Positions 40,395 through 52,861 are shown, counted from the stretch's first letter. The stretch is 64,000 bases of DNA from Betaproteobacteria bacterium MOLA814 (GCA_000496475.1 AYMW01000001.1:1256225-1320224), one strand, 5' to 3'. Numbers and translations: made by a program. The notes: generated by a model from the letters alone, not told the origin.

Positions 40395-41819
40395 ATGTCA
40401 GACGACTCTTTTGCCACTATTTCACCTGCTGCCTGGCAGCATGACTTGTGGCCTGCATGCGTAGATTACCTCGCGCAGCGAATCCCAGATCAACAATTCA
40501 ACACCTGGATCCGCCCCTTGGGCGCCGCCGTCAGTACCGCCCCCCTTCAGGTCACTTTACAAGTTGCCAACAGGTTCAAACTTGACTGGATTCGCAGCCA
40601 GTACGTCCAAAAAATCAGCGCCGTTTTAAGCCAACTTGCTGGCCAAGATGTGGTCGTAGAGTTAGCGCTTACTCCGCGCGTAGCCACCAAAACAGTGAGC
40701 AATCTCAGTCAATCATTTTCCCAGTCACGTGCAGGCAACGACGTGCTGGCTGAAGCACTTGATGTCCCTACAGTGCGCATGCCAACCGACGACGCACACA
40801 AAAACAGACTCAACCCCGCGCTGACGTTTGACACCCTTATTGAGGGCAGCGCCAACCGCATGGCGCGGGCTGCAGCCATGCATGTGGCCAGCCAACTGGG
40901 GCAGTTGTACAACCCCCTTTTCATTTACGGCGGTGTCGGCTTGGGCAAGACACACCTGATGCACGCCATAGGCAATCACTTGATTGGCGATCAGGCCAAT
41001 GCAAAAGTTCTATACATACATGCCGAGCAGTTTGTATCTGATGTGGTTAAGGCCTACCAACGCAAGGCATTTGATGAGTTCAAAGCCCGTTATCACTCCC
41101 TGGATTTGCTACTGATCGACGATGTGCAGTTCTTTGCCAATAAAGAGCGAACGCAAGAAGAGTTCTTCAATGCATTTGAGGCGTTGCTTGCCAACCGATC
41201 GCATATTGTGATGACCAGCGACACCTACCCCAAGGGTTTGGCGGACATTCATGAGCGCTTGGTATCTCGATTTGACTCCGGTCTGACCGTTGCCATTGAG
41301 CCGCCAGAGCTTGAGATGCGCGTGGCTATTTTGATCAATAAAGCCGCCGTTGAGGGGGCTCATATGCCCGAAGATGTGGCGTTTTTTGTAGCCAAGAACG
41401 TACGCTCCAATGTGCGTGAGCTCGAAGGTGCCCTGCGCAAGATCTTGGCTTATTCGCGCTTCAACCAGAAAGATATCTCCATCGCCCTGGCTAAAGAGGC
41501 CTTGCGCGACCTGCTGTCCATTCAAAACCGTCAAATTTCGGTTGAAAACATTCAAAAAACCGTCGCCGATTTCTACAAAATTAAAATCGCCGACATGTAC
41601 TCCAAAAAACGGCCTGCAAATATTGCAAGGCCCCGCCAGATCGCCATGTATTTGGCCAAGGAACTGACCCAAAAAAGCTTGCCGGAAATTGGCGAGATGT
41701 TTGGTGGTCGTGACCACACTACCGTGTTACACGCCGTGCGGAAAATGGCCTCTGAACGGGCTCAGAACACCGAATTAAACCAGCAACTGCACGTCCTTGA
41801 ACAGACCCTAAAAGGCTAG
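40395..41819 (+). CDS. dnaA: Chromosomal replication initiator DnaA
   Basis: Opens oriC. Domain I ([24 protein letters not shown]) is followed by a short linker, the AAA+ domain with Walker [10 protein letters not shown] and Walker [11 protein letters not shown], arginine-finger region and the DNA-binding domain IV with [15 protein letters not shown]. 474 residues. ATG 40395 (MSDDSF) is chosen; an upstream in-frame start at 40371 would add eight unlikely residues. dnaN follows after 160 bp. Confidence 0.98.
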   Translation: MSDDSFATISPAAWQHDLWPACVDYLAQRIPDQQFNTWIRPLGAAVSTAPLQVTLQVANRFKLDWIRSQYVQKISAVLSQLAGQDVVVELALTPRVATKTVSNLSQSFSQSRAGNDVLAEALDVPTVRMPTDDAHKNRLNPALTFDTLIEGSANRMARAAAMHVASQLGQLYNPLFIYGGVGLGKTHLMHAIGNHLIGDQANAKVLYIHAEQFVSDVVKAYQRKAFDEFKARYHSLDLLLIDDVQFFANKERTQEEFFNAFEALLANRSHIVMTSDTYPKGLADIHERLVSRFDSGLTVAIEPPELEMRVAILINKAAVEGAHMPEDVAFFVAKNVRSNVRELEGALRKILAYSRFNQKDISIALAKEALRDLLSIQNRQISVENIQKTVADFYKIKIADMYSKKRPANIARPRQIAMYLAKELTQKSLPEIGEMFGGRDHTTVLHAVRKMASERAQNTELNQQLHVLEQTLKG

Positions 41820-41979
41820 GTATCGAGCTGATCAAATGCCAATGGCACTAGAACTACAAAAAAGCCACTGAAATCAAGGCTGGCAAGGCGAATTCAGTGC
41901 AAAAACAAGCGAAAATAGTAGGCTAATAAAATAGCCATGCGCCTGCGTCGCTTTGGGCGTACTCACATAAGGATTTCTG

Positions 41980-43089
41980 ATGATTGTTTTCAAGTCAACC
42001 CAAGACAAAGTGCTGGCCTCTTTGCAGGCTGTCGCGGGTATTGTCGAGCGGCGTCAAACACTGCCTATTTTGGCCAATGTCATGCTGCAAAAAGTAGGCG
42101 CAAACATCACGCTTACGACCAGTGACTTGGAGATCCAAATTCGCACACAAGCAGAACTTGGCGGCGACGTTGATGACTTCGCGACCACCGTTGGCGCACG
42201 CAAGATGATAGACATTCTGCGCACCATGCCAGCCGACCAAACCGTCAGTCTTGAGGCCAACGCGAACAAGCTGGTACTCAAAGGCGGAAAGAGCCGCTTC
42301 ACACTGCAAAGCCAGCCCGCCGCTGACTTCCCCTTGGTACAAGAGGCCGCCAACTTTGGCCCCGTGTTCAGCGTGCCGCAACAAACGCTCAAAGCGCTGA
42401 TGAGCCGCGTGGCTTTTTCAATGGCCATCCACGATATTCGTTATTACTTGAACGGCATCCTGTTTGTAGCCGAAGGTACAACGCTCAGCCTCGTTGCCAC
42501 CGATGGCCACCGTTTGGCATTTGCCAGCGCCACATTGGATGAGGCCGTGCCCAACAAGCAAGAAGTTATCTTGCCACGCAAAACGGTACTTGAACTGCAG
42601 CGCTTGCTCAACGACAAAGAGGGCACCATCAACATGCAGTTTGCTGGCAATCAAGCCAAGTTCACATTCGACGGTATGGAGTTTGTTACCAAACTGGTCG
42701 AAGGCAAATTTCCAGATTACAACCGCGTCATTCCACGCAACCACACCAATGAAATTATTGTTGGCCGCCAAACGCTGTTGTCCACACTCCAGCGCACGGC
42801 CATCATGACCTCAGACAAGTTCAAAGGCGTTCGTCTCAACATTGAACCTGGCACCTTGCGCGTGGCGTCCAGCAATGCTGAACAAGAAGAGGCCACAGAC
42901 GAGATAGAGATCGACTACAGCGGTGACGCAATTGAAATTGGCTTTAATGTGACCTACCTTATGGACGTATTGGCCAACATGAACCAAGACATGGTGCGGC
43001 TGAGCCTGTCAGATGGCAACAGTTCTGCGCTCATCACGCTGCCAGACAGCGAAGATTTCAAATACGTTGTCATGCCCATGCGCATTTAG
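41980..43089 (+). CDS. dnaN: DNA polymerase III beta subunit (sliding clamp)
   Basis: Processivity clamp, 369 residues, three repeated domains. Starts MIVFKSTQDKVLASLQAV with VERRQTLPILANVML, contains VATDGHRLAFA in the middle domain, and ends YVVMPMRI, the C terminus that forms part of the partner-binding pocket. It stands between dnaA and gyrB in the canonical order. Confidence 0.98.
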   Translation: MIVFKSTQDKVLASLQAVAGIVERRQTLPILANVMLQKVGANITLTTSDLEIQIRTQAELGGDVDDFATTVGARKMIDILRTMPADQTVSLEANANKLVLKGGKSRFTLQSQPAADFPLVQEAANFGPVFSVPQQTLKALMSRVAFSMAIHDIRYYLNGILFVAEGTTLSLVATDGHRLAFASATLDEAVPNKQEVILPRKTVLELQRLLNDKEGTINMQFAGNQAKFTFDGMEFVTKLVEGKFPDYNRVIPRNHTNEIIVGRQTLLSTLQRTAIMTSDKFKGVRLNIEPGTLRVASSNAEQEEATDEIEIDYSGDAIEIGFNVTYLMDVLANMNQDMVRLSLSDGNSSALITLPDSEDFKYVVMPMRI

Positions 43090-43163
43090 GCTGACGCCAT
43101 TTCGACCAATGGTGCGCGTTGTACCACTGGTCAAACTAATCTCGCGCTGAACGCGCTGGTTGA

Positions 43164-45734
<2,571 letters not shown>

Positions 45735-45746
45735 AACCTGCGTACA

Positions 45747-45802
45747 AGCAGCGACTCATGTGGTGCTGCTTGCCCACGTCTGACGCGGCTTTATGCCGCG
45801 TC
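45747..45802. terminator. Two hairpins between convergent gyrB and the GST gene
   Basis: AAGCAGC / GCTGCTT (about 45750-45772) and GACGCGGC-tttat-GCCGCGTC (45782-45802) follow the gyrB stop; the second covers the stop codon of the GST gene. Neither has a long T tract, so terminator function is likely but not certain. Confidence 0.5.
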
Positions 45803-46678
45803 GTTGCTTGGCGAGACCAGCTTGTCTTGCGTCTTGTCATCAAAGTCACTGGCTTCGTGGCGTTCGTGGAGCTGGCTTGATGGCTCGCCCCACGCGCGAT
45901 TGACTTTGCGCCCGCGTTGTACAGCTGGACGTTGTGCAATTTCGTCTGTCCAGCGCAAGACGTTTTTATACTCGTGGACACTCAAAAACTCTCCAGCCTC
46001 GTAGAGTTGACCTTTGACCAATGTGCCGTACCAAGGCCAGATCGCCATGTCGGCGATGGTGTAGTCAGGTCCTGCTACAAAGCGGTTGTCAGCCAGTTGA
46101 CGGTCTAAGACGTCCAATTGACGCTTAACCTCCATGGCGTAGCGGTTGATTGGATACTCAAACTTGGCTGGCGCATAGGCATAAAAATGGCCAAAACCCC
46201 CGCCCAAAAATGGCGCGCTGCCCATCTGCCAAAACAGCCACGACAAGCACTCTGCTCGTGCGGCTGCGCTCGTGGGCATGAAGGCATCAAACTTTTCGGC
46301 CAAGTATTGCAAAATTGCCCCGGACTCGAAAATACGTACAGGTGCATCACCGCTGTGGTCAAACAGGGCTGGTATTTTGGAGTTGGGGTTGGCCGCAACA
46401 AAGCCACTACCAAACTGCTCGCCCTCGTTAATTTTTATCAACCACGCGTCATACTCTGCGCCGGCATGCCCCTTTTCTAAGAGCTCTTCAAGCATCACGG
46501 ACACCTTGACCCCATTGGGCGTGGCCAGCGAGTACAGCTGCATAGGGTGACGGCCAATTGGCAACTCTTTCGTTTGTGTGGCTCCTGAAACTGGACGGTT
46601 AATATTGGCAAATTTGCCACCGTTGCCTTGGTCCCATGTCCAAACTTTTGGCGGGGCGTATTCTTGGGGCGTGCTCAT
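45791..46678 (-). CDS. yghU: Glutathione S-transferase, YghU/Nu class (disulfide-bond oxidoreductase type)
   Basis: A 295-residue GST. The N-terminal PPKVWTWDQGNGGKFANINRPVSG and QLYSLATPNGVKVSVMLEEL are typical of YghU, followed by the thioredoxin-like motif NPNSKIPAL with ESGAILQYLAEKF, and a helical C-terminal domain (PFLGGGFGHFYAYAP, DYTIADMAIWPW). These enzymes reduce disulfides and organic peroxides with glutathione. The ATG at 46678 fits; the longer in-frame reading to 46774 is rejected. Convergent with gyrB. Confidence 0.93.
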   Translation of the reverse strand: MSTPQEYAPPKVWTWDQGNGGKFANINRPVSGATQTKELPIGRHPMQLYSLATPNGVKVSVMLEELLEKGHAGAEYDAWLIKINEGEQFGSGFVAANPNSKIPALFDHSGDAPVRIFESGAILQYLAEKFDAFMPTSAAARAECLSWLFWQMGSAPFLGGGFGHFYAYAPAKFEYPINRYAMEVKRQLDVLDRQLADNRFVAGPDYTIADMAIWPWYGTLVKGQLYEAGEFLSVHEYKNVLRWTDEIAQRPAVQRGRKVNRAWGEPSSQLHERHEASDFDDKTQDKLVSPSNDAA

Positions 46679-47091
46679 ATAAGTACCTTTAATAGCAATG
46701 AATGTGACGTTGTTTGAAGTGGGTGTATCTGCATGATCCGCTTGGGTGCAGCGTGCGTCGGCACTGGTTAGCAAACTGTAGTCATACTTTGAAATGACTC
46801 TTACACCATACTCCTAGCCAAGTTGTTGAGTACAAACGAACTATATTAGCCCTTTGCCCTAGGCCACACCCCAACCTTGATATGGCTTTTAGTGTGTGCG
46901 CTTGCTATTGCCTCTGTGTCCCAATTGCCTCCCCTCTATGGGCACAGACAACTGCATGGTGAGGTTACGGTTAATGCCCCCTTGTGCGCGCATTGGCGCT
47001 GCAGCACTGGCATCCGTAGCCAGTTGGCGCCTGACAGTGTCGACCTGCATCTTCACCTGTGATATTTATAACGCACTGTAGTCATCGTTAT
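46679..47091. other. 413-bp non-coding gap between the GST gene and the NCS2 permease terminator
   Basis: No convincing gene is seen. It should contain the promoter of the minus-strand GST gene. A perfect inverted repeat TTATAACG / CGTTATAA (arms at 47066-47073 and 47086-47093, 12-nt loop) sits directly beside the terminator of the permease gene, and the 11-mer ACTGTAGTCAT in that loop recurs near 46776. Confidence 0.5.
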
Positions 47092-47123
47092 AAAAAAACC
47101 CCGCAACAAAGGGCTTTGCGGGG
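47092..47123 (-). terminator. Terminator of the NCS2 permease gene
   Basis: Read on the minus strand, TTGCGGGG and CCCCGCAA-type arms (47099-47106 with 47116-47123) form a perfect 8-bp stem with a 9-nt loop, followed by seven T. It lies 25 bp after the permease stop codon. Confidence 0.9.
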
Positions 47124-47147
47124 TCTATGTCTAACAGAAAAAATATC

Positions 47148-48482
47148 TTAGCCTGCTGTGTCGCCCTCAATCTTAGGCAGCAACAAATGCATCACAATGG
47201 CCAAGAAAGCCACTGGCAACAAGCCTGTCGCCAACAGGTTTTTCAAGTCGATTGGGACATATTGCAGCGCTTCAGGCACCGCCTTTAAGCCCAAACCAAC
47301 AGACAATGAAACCGCAAAAATCAACATGTTGCGTTGGTTCCACTTCACATCGGCCAACATAGACAAGCCAGCCGCCGCCACCATACCGAACATTACAATG
47401 ACGCCGCCGCCCAGAACGGCAATCGGCATAGAAGCCACCAATGCACCAACTTTTGGTACCAACCCACACAGGATTAAGAACATGGCGCCGATTGTCACCA
47501 CGAAGCGACTCATCACGCCTGTAATAGCAATCAAACCTACGTTTTGGCTGAACGATGTATTGGGTAAACCACCAAACACACCAGCAACAGCAGTACCCAA
47601 GCCATCTGCGTAAGTAGCGCCTTGTATTTCTTTTTCTGTCGCCTCGCGACCAGCACCACCTTTGGTAATGCCCGATACATCGCCCACGGTTTCTATGGCT
47701 GACACCACAGCCATGGCACACATGCCCACAACAGCCGCAATATTGAACTCAAATCCGTACTTAAAAGGTGTTGGTATTGCAAACCAGCTGGCATTGGCTA
47801 CGCCGCCAAAATTCACCATGCCCATGGCTAGGCCACAAAAATAACCGGCCAAAATACCCACCAGCACCGCGGCGGAGGCCATGACACCTTTGACATAAAA
47901 CTTAACGCCCATGGTGACCACTATGACCACAATGGCCAAAAACCAGTGTTCAAAACCGCCAAAGCCTGGCTTGCCCTTTAAAGGTACGCCCCCTGCGGCG
48001 TACTCTATGCCCACTGGAATTAAAGACAAGCCAATCGTTAGCACCACCAACCCTGTAACAAGCGGTGGAAACCAGTGGCGAATCTTGCCAATAAAGCGAC
48101 CTAGGCAAAAGTGAAAGATACCGCCCGCAACTATGCCGCCAAACAAGGCGCCCATGCCTGCGGTTTTCACAATGGGAATCATGATGGGGATAAACGCAAA
48201 GCTGGTGCCCTGCATGATGGGCAGGCGCCCGCCCACTGGTCCCATTCCTATGGTTTGAAACAGTGTTGCAATGCCAGCAAACAGCATGGACATTTGAATT
48301 AGAAACACCAAGTCTGGAGAACCAAAGCTGTAACCCGCAGCCAAGCCCACAATAATGGCTGGCGTAAAGTTCGATACAAACATGGCCAACACGTGCTGAA
48401 GACCCAGCGGTATGGCTTGTGACAAGGGAGGGATGAAGTCAGGATCACGCAGCTTTTCAGCCAACGTCAGGTCATTGCTCAT
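47148..48482 (-). CDS. NCS2 family purine/xanthine permease
   Basis: Nucleobase:cation symporter of 444 residues with about 12-14 hydrophobic segments. The N-terminal LSQAIPLGLQHVLAMFV and the family signature QNVGLIAITGVMSR (NAT motif QNxGxxxxTG) are present, with conserved ETVGDVSGI and GLGTAVAGVFGGLPNTSFSQ. The Q at the start of the NAT motif and the overall pattern favour xanthine/uric acid over uracil, by family knowledge. AGGAG lies 6 nt before the ATG. It is divergent from a class II aldolase gene across a palindromic operator. Confidence 0.92.
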   Translation of the reverse strand: MSNDLTLAEKLRDPDFIPPLSQAIPLGLQHVLAMFVSNFTPAIIVGLAAGYSFGSPDLVFLIQMSMLFAGIATLFQTIGMGPVGGRLPIMQGTSFAFIPIMIPIVKTAGMGALFGGIVAGGIFHFCLGRFIGKIRHWFPPLVTGLVVLTIGLSLIPVGIEYAAGGVPLKGKPGFGGFEHWFLAIVVIVVTMGVKFYVKGVMASAAVLVGILAGYFCGLAMGMVNFGGVANASWFAIPTPFKYGFEFNIAAVVGMCAMAVVSAIETVGDVSGITKGGAGREATEKEIQGATYADGLGTAVAGVFGGLPNTSFSQNVGLIAITGVMSRFVVTIGAMFLILCGLVPKVGALVASMPIAVLGGGVIVMFGMVAAAGLSMLADVKWNQRNMLIFAVSLSVGLGLKAVPEALQYVPIDLKNLLATGLLPVAFLAIVMHLLLPKIEGDTAG

Positions 48483-48506
48483 AGGTTTCTCCTTGGGCTA
48501 AGTGCG

Positions 48507-48530
48507 TTGTATACAAAATTTGTATACAAA
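48507..48530. promoter_or_regulatory. Double GntR-type operator between the permease and aldolase genes
   Basis: Two palindromes, TTGTATACAA (48507-48516) and TTTGTATACAAA (48519-48530), lie 13 bp apart centre to centre; positions 48507-48529 together form a perfect 23-bp palindrome about A48518. TTGTATACAA-like sites are typical of FCD-type GntR repressors. It is 24 bp from the permease start, where a repressor would block transcription. No gntR gene is in the window. Confidence 0.65.
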
Positions 48531-48654
48531 ATTGACTTTTTACTTTAAGATTTAAATTCAGTGCTGTCTATAGGGTCATCCCTAGCAGTGGCAAGCAGGC
48601 GACATGCCAGAAGGCGGCTCATGGCGCAACATAGAAGGTTGATAAACACAACCC

Positions 48655-49440
48655 ATGAGAGCCTGTATGACCACCCATCAACCCTTGGACATTCCGTCGT
48701 TAAAAAACCAATGTAGCCCCGAAGAGTGGGCCATGCGATGCGACCTGGCAGCGGCCTACCAACTTGTTGCCGCTTACGGTTGGAGCGACCTGGTTTTCAC
48801 CCATATTTCAGCGCGCGTGCCCGGGCCAGACCACCACTTCCTCATCAACCCCTACGGCTTGATGTTTGATGAAATCACGGCTTCATCACTCATCAAGGTA
48901 GATGCACAGTGCAATGTACTGTCTCCCACCAACTACCCAGTCAATCCAGCAGGCTTCACCATTCACAGCGCCATACACGACGCCAGACACGATGTTGGGT
49001 GCGTGCTGCACACGCATACAAAAGCCGGCGTCGCTGTCAGCGCCCAAGCTGGTGGCGTGCGCCCCATCTCGCAACAGTCGACCTTTATATTGGCATCACT
49101 GGCCACACATGATTACGAAGGCGTTGCACTGCGTGGCGGCGAGGTGCCGCGCTTACAAGCCAACCTGGGCAACAAACACTTTTTACTCCTGCACAACCAC
49201 GGCCTGCTGACGGTAGGTGCCAGCATCGCTTCAGCATTTTTAAACATGTACTTGTTTGAAACCACCTGTCAAATTCAAATTGGCGCTCAAGCAGGCGGCC
49301 CACTCCGTGAGCTAGACACCGAGATGGTCAGCGCCAATGCCGCCATCATGCAGCAAGCCACGGCAGGGCAAGGTGCGGCTATTGCATGGCCTGCTCTGTT
49401 GCGAAAATTACACAGAATGGGCGCGCAGTACGCCATTTAA
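48655..49440 (+). CDS. Class II aldolase/adducin family protein
   Basis: Zinc-dependent aldolase-fold protein of 261 residues. Metal-binding histidines are visible in VLHTHTKAG and LLHNHGLL, with the family stretches GWSDLVFTHISARVPG, FLINPYGLMFDEITASSL and NPAGFTIHSAIHDARHDVGC. This subfamily is annotated only as class II aldolase; its reaction is unknown. The start may be ATG 48655 or ATG 48667. Its divergent position opposite a purine permease and the shared operator suggest co-regulation. Confidence 0.88.
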   Translation: MRACMTTHQPLDIPSLKNQCSPEEWAMRCDLAAAYQLVAAYGWSDLVFTHISARVPGPDHHFLINPYGLMFDEITASSLIKVDAQCNVLSPTNYPVNPAGFTIHSAIHDARHDVGCVLHTHTKAGVAVSAQAGGVRPISQQSTFILASLATHDYEGVALRGGEVPRLQANLGNKHFLLLHNHGLLTVGASIASAFLNMYLFETTCQIQIGAQAGGPLRELDTEMVSANAAIMQQATAGQGAAIAWPALLRKLHRMGAQYAI

Positions 49441-49448
49441 GCGGCCTC

Positions 49449-50465
49449 TTAGTAAAGTCCGGCCTCGCCTTCGGGGCGGGTTTTAAAGCGTTTGTGTACC
49501 CAGTAATACTGGTGCGGCATGGCTTGGACCATGGTCTCGAGGTGCCGGTTCATGGTAGCGGCGTCTGCATGGTGATCACCGCTGGGGTAATTGGGCCAAG
49601 ATGCCCCAATATGCACGTTGTAGCCTGCACTGGTCATACGCGTGGTGACGGGTGTCACACCTGTTTTACCCATCGCCGCCAGCCGTGGCAAAGACGTCAC
49701 GGTGGCTGCCGGCACACCAAAAAACGGCACAAACACGGCGTCGCGCGCGCCCAAGTCCATATCGGGCAGCAGGTATAAAGCAGCGCCGCCCCGCAGCACT
49801 TGCACTATGGACTTGCCCAAGCCTTGGCGTGCCAACAAAGCAGGTTGACCAAATCGAGAGCGTCCAGAGACAATCCAGGCGTCCAAGCGCGGCTTGTTTT
49901 GTTTGGCATAAATGGTAGAAAAAGAACGCTGCCCATGCAGGTGCAGGTTCAAGGCTGTCCAACCTGCGTCTAAGCCGACAAAATGGGGAGCAAACAACAC
50001 CTGCGCTTGGTCTGGGTCATCAATTAAATGCTGCCAGTTGCCACTCAGATGAAGGCGCTCGGCAACCACCTGCGCAGACCCATGCCACAGCCAGGCTCGG
50101 TCTAACAGCGACTGGCTAAAAGCGACAAATACCTCCCGCGCCAAACGCTTGCGATGCGCCATAGGCTGGTCAGGAAAGCACAGCTTTAAATTGGTGGCCA
50201 CAATATGGCGCCGCTTACCCGCCAAGGCATACAACATATAACCTGCAGCACGACCCAAGCCTCTGATGACGGGCAGCGGCAAAGGCGCCAACACCCTTGC
50301 CCACAAAGGACCCAATGCCTGGTCTAGGCTGGCATCGACCTCCTCGCTGTTGATGTCTGTACCGTGAACCGCCGCTGCAGTGTCATCTTGGTCTGGGCCA
50401 GTTTCGCCGGACGGATCGTGTACGGGCTGGTTGGTGCCCTTGACCGTGTGCTCATTCATAGACAT
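49449..50465 (-). CDS. lpxL: Lipid A lauroyl/myristoyl-type acyltransferase (LpxL/HtrB family)
   Basis: Adds a secondary acyl chain to Kdo-lipid IVA at the inner membrane. The catalytic HX4D/E motif is in FAPHFVGLDAGW, with YAKQNKPRLDAW, LLPDMDLGARDAVFVPFFGVPAA and VHKRFKTRPEGE all typical. The first ~45 residues are an acidic, low-complexity extension (many D/E/T) not seen in the E. coli enzyme; there is no later Met before the conserved part, so it is probably real or a non-ATG start is used downstream. It starts 15 bp after puuC and ends 8 bp from the aldolase stop (convergent). Confidence 0.88.
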   Translation of the reverse strand: MSMNEHTVKGTNQPVHDPSGETGPDQDDTAAAVHGTDINSEEVDASLDQALGPLWARVLAPLPLPVIRGLGRAAGYMLYALAGKRRHIVATNLKLCFPDQPMAHRKRLAREVFVAFSQSLLDRAWLWHGSAQVVAERLHLSGNWQHLIDDPDQAQVLFAPHFVGLDAGWTALNLHLHGQRSFSTIYAKQNKPRLDAWIVSGRSRFGQPALLARQGLGKSIVQVLRGGAALYLLPDMDLGARDAVFVPFFGVPAATVTSLPRLAAMGKTGVTPVTTRMTSAGYNVHIGASWPNYPSGDHHADAATMNRHLETMVQAMPHQYYWVHKRFKTRPEGEAGLY

Positions 50466-50480
50466 CAATGCGCTGGCGCT

Positions 50481-51968
50481 CTACAGCACGTTATCAATGC
50501 GAATCCAAGTGGTTTTGGTCTCTGTGTATTTGTCGATGGCGTGCAAAGATTTGTCGCGGCCCACACCGCTTTGCTTATAGCCACCAAAAGGAACCGTGAT
50601 GTCGTCTTCGTCATATTGGTTGACGTGGACGGTTCCAGCGCGGAGCGCACGTGCCACGCTGTGTGCTGTGTTGATGTCTGCGGTCCACACACCGGCTTGT
50701 AAGCCATATACCGTTTGGTTGGCAATCTGCACTGCTTGCGCGGCGTCTTCAAAACTCAGCACCGACAGCACTGGCCCAAAAATTTCTTCGCGTGCAATGG
50801 TCATGTCGTTGGTCACGCCGGCAAAAATTGTAGGCTGCACATAACACCCACCTGTCTCGCTCAAAGCTTGTTCGCCACCGGCCAACAACTTGGCACCTTG
50901 CGCCTTGCCTGTGTTGATGTAACCCAACACAGTGGCCATCTGAGTGTGGTCGACCAGTGCGCCCATCACCGTGTCTTGTAACAGCGGATTTGCAGGTGCG
51001 TAATGCGGCACCAAAGCCAGCGCTTTCTCTAGAAATACATCCATGATGCTGCCTTGCACCAACAGGCGTGAGGGCGCATTGCAACTTTCACCCTGGTTAA
51101 AAAATATACTACCAACCGCAGACGCTACCGCGCGGTCCAAGTCAGGACAGTCAGCAAACACAATGTTTGGTGACTTACCACCCAACTCAGTCCACGCGCG
51201 CTTTAAATTGCTTTGACCCGCCATAACGTGAATTTGTTTGCCCACGTGGGTTGAGCCTGTAAAGGCGATGCAATCCACATCCATGTGCGACGCCAAAGGC
51301 GCGCCCGCTTCGGCACCAAAACCTGGCACCACGTTGAACACGCCTGCGGGAACGCCCGCCTCCATGGCCAGCTCGGCCATGCGCAAGGCCGTCAGTGGTG
51401 ACTTTTCACTGGGCTTCAACACCACCGAGTTGCCTGCGGCGAGCGCCGGGGCGATTTTCCACGATGCCATGATCATGGGGTAATTCCATGGCACGATGAC
51501 ACCCACAACACCGACAGGTTCGCGCGTGATCAGTGCCAGTGCTGTTGAGGCTGTAGGTGCAATTTCGCCGTACAGCTTGTCGATGGCTTCACCATACCAG
51601 CGCACACAGTTGGCCGCGGCATTCACATCTACCGCGCGGGCGTATTGAACAGGCTTGCCCATGTCCAACGTTTCTGTCAGCGCCAACTCATCGCCATGAG
51701 CCAGCAGCAGATCAGCAAAGCGCGTCATCACGCGCTTGCGCACTGCCGGCGCCAAGCCACTCCAACGCTTGTCGTCGAACGCTGCCCGCGCACTCGCCAC
51801 GGCGACGTCCACATCGGCTTCGGCACAGCGCGACACTTGCGTCAGAATGCGGCCATCGACTGGGGAAATGCTGTCAAACACTTGACCTGTCTTGGCTGTC
51901 ACACGCTGACCATTGATGAAGGCGCGCCCGTCAAATCTGAGGCTTTGCAGCAGTTGCTCTGTAGTCAC
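50481..51968 (-). CDS. puuC: Aldehyde dehydrogenase, gamma-glutamyl-gamma-aminobutyraldehyde type (PuuC-like)
   Basis: NAD(P)-dependent ALDH of 495 residues. The oxyanion-hole Asn in WNYPM, catalytic Glu in ELGGKSPNIVF and nucleophile Cys296 in NQGESCNAPSR are present, as is the C-terminal EIFGPVLSVLSF. Within this cluster it would oxidise gamma-glutamyl-gamma-aminobutyraldehyde to gamma-glutamyl-GABA. The GTG at 51968 has GGGA 6 nt upstream and gives VTTEQLLQSL; the longer frame runs into potI and is rejected. It starts 11 bp after potI. Confidence 0.9.
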   Translation of the reverse strand: MTTEQLLQSLRFDGRAFINGQRVTAKTGQVFDSISPVDGRILTQVSRCAEADVDVAVASARAAFDDKRWSGLAPAVRKRVMTRFADLLLAHGDELALTETLDMGKPVQYARAVDVNAAANCVRWYGEAIDKLYGEIAPTASTALALITREPVGVVGVIVPWNYPMIMASWKIAPALAAGNSVVLKPSEKSPLTALRMAELAMEAGVPAGVFNVVPGFGAEAGAPLASHMDVDCIAFTGSTHVGKQIHVMAGQSNLKRAWTELGGKSPNIVFADCPDLDRAVASAVGSIFFNQGESCNAPSRLLVQGSIMDVFLEKALALVPHYAPANPLLQDTVMGALVDHTQMATVLGYINTGKAQGAKLLAGGEQALSETGGCYVQPTIFAGVTNDMTIAREEIFGPVLSVLSFEDAAQAVQIANQTVYGLQAGVWTADINTAHSVARALRAGTVHVNQYDEDDITVPFGGYKQSGVGRDKSLHAIDKYTETKTTWIRIDNVL

Positions 51969-51979
51969 GGTATGTCCCT

Positions 51980-52861
51980 TTAATCGTTGTATTGATGGGC
52001 CTGGCGAATTGCAGCTTGCGACTCCCGCGCACGCTGGCGTTGCGCCCTGGCCATCCAAATACTGTAGCTCACAATCACAACCGTGACCGTTGCAATCAAC
52101 AGCGTGGCGGCCGCATACACAGTGGGGTTGATGCCTCGACGGGCATAGGTAAAGATGGCTTGCGGCAAGGTGGTCACGCCCGGCCCAGACAAGAACTCGG
52201 AGATCACCACATCATCGAAGGACAACGTAAAAGTCAGCAACCAAGCAGACACCATGGCTGGCGCAATATTGGGCAACGTGACCAAGAAAAACACCTGCGC
52301 AGGACGACAGCCCAGATCCATGGCGGCCTCTTCTATAGACCTGTCCATGTCGCGCAGGCGCGACTGTATGACCACCATGGCATACGCCATGCCCATGAGC
52401 GTGTGACCAAACACAATGGTGATGAAGCCGCGGTCAGGCCAACCAATACCAAACCACGACTCTGTGGTGCGCTGCACCGCCACCATCATGAGCAACAGTG
52501 ACAAACCAATAATCACCTCAGGCATGACCAACGGTGCATTGATCATGCCGGAAAACAGCGCGCGGCCTTTAAAGCGCGTGTAGCGCACCAACACAAACGC
52601 GGCAAACGTACCCAATATGACCGACAGGGTGCCAGTGGTGATAGCCACTTTGAGCGACAACCAAAAACCATCTATCAAACGGCCATCATTCATCAAGGCC
52701 TCGTACCAGCGCAGCGAAAAGCCAGTAAAGCGGGCGTCTTGTCGCGTGCTGTTAAAAGAGAAGAAAATCAAAAAGCCCAGTGGTAGGTACAAGAACACAA
52801 ACACACTGCTCATCCAAATCAAGTTGGTATGTTTAAGAACAGCCACCATCAAACGCTTCAT
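51980..52861 (-). CDS. potI: Polyamine ABC transporter permease (PotI/PotC type)
   Basis: A 293-residue inner-membrane permease with six hydrophobic segments. The EAA cytoplasmic loop reads IEEAAMDLGCRPAQVFFLVTLP, the site that docks to the ATPase. FSFNSTRQDARFTGFSLRWY at the first periplasmic loop and LSFDDVVISEFLSGPGVTTLP are typical of PotC/PotI. Its ATG overlaps the potH TGA (ATGA). Confidence 0.93.
   Translation of the reverse strand: MKRLMVAVLKHTNLIWMSSVFVFLYLPLGFLIFFSFNSTRQDARFTGFSLRWYEALMNDGRLIDGFWLSLKVAITTGTLSVILGTFAAFVLVRYTRFKGRALFSGMINAPLVMPEVIIGLSLLLMMVAVQRTTESWFGIGWPDRGFITIVFGHTLMGMAYAMVVIQSRLRDMDRSIEEAAMDLGCRPAQVFFLVTLPNIAPAMVSAWLLTFTLSFDDVVISEFLSGPGVTTLPQAIFTYARRGINPTVYAAATLLIATVTVVIVSYSIWMARAQRQRARESQAAIRQAHQYND

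Noticed and set aside
46877-47081. Small plus-strand reading frames in the gap after the GST gene
   Set aside because: Two overlapping short frames with atypical composition and no ribosome binding site; treated as non-coding.
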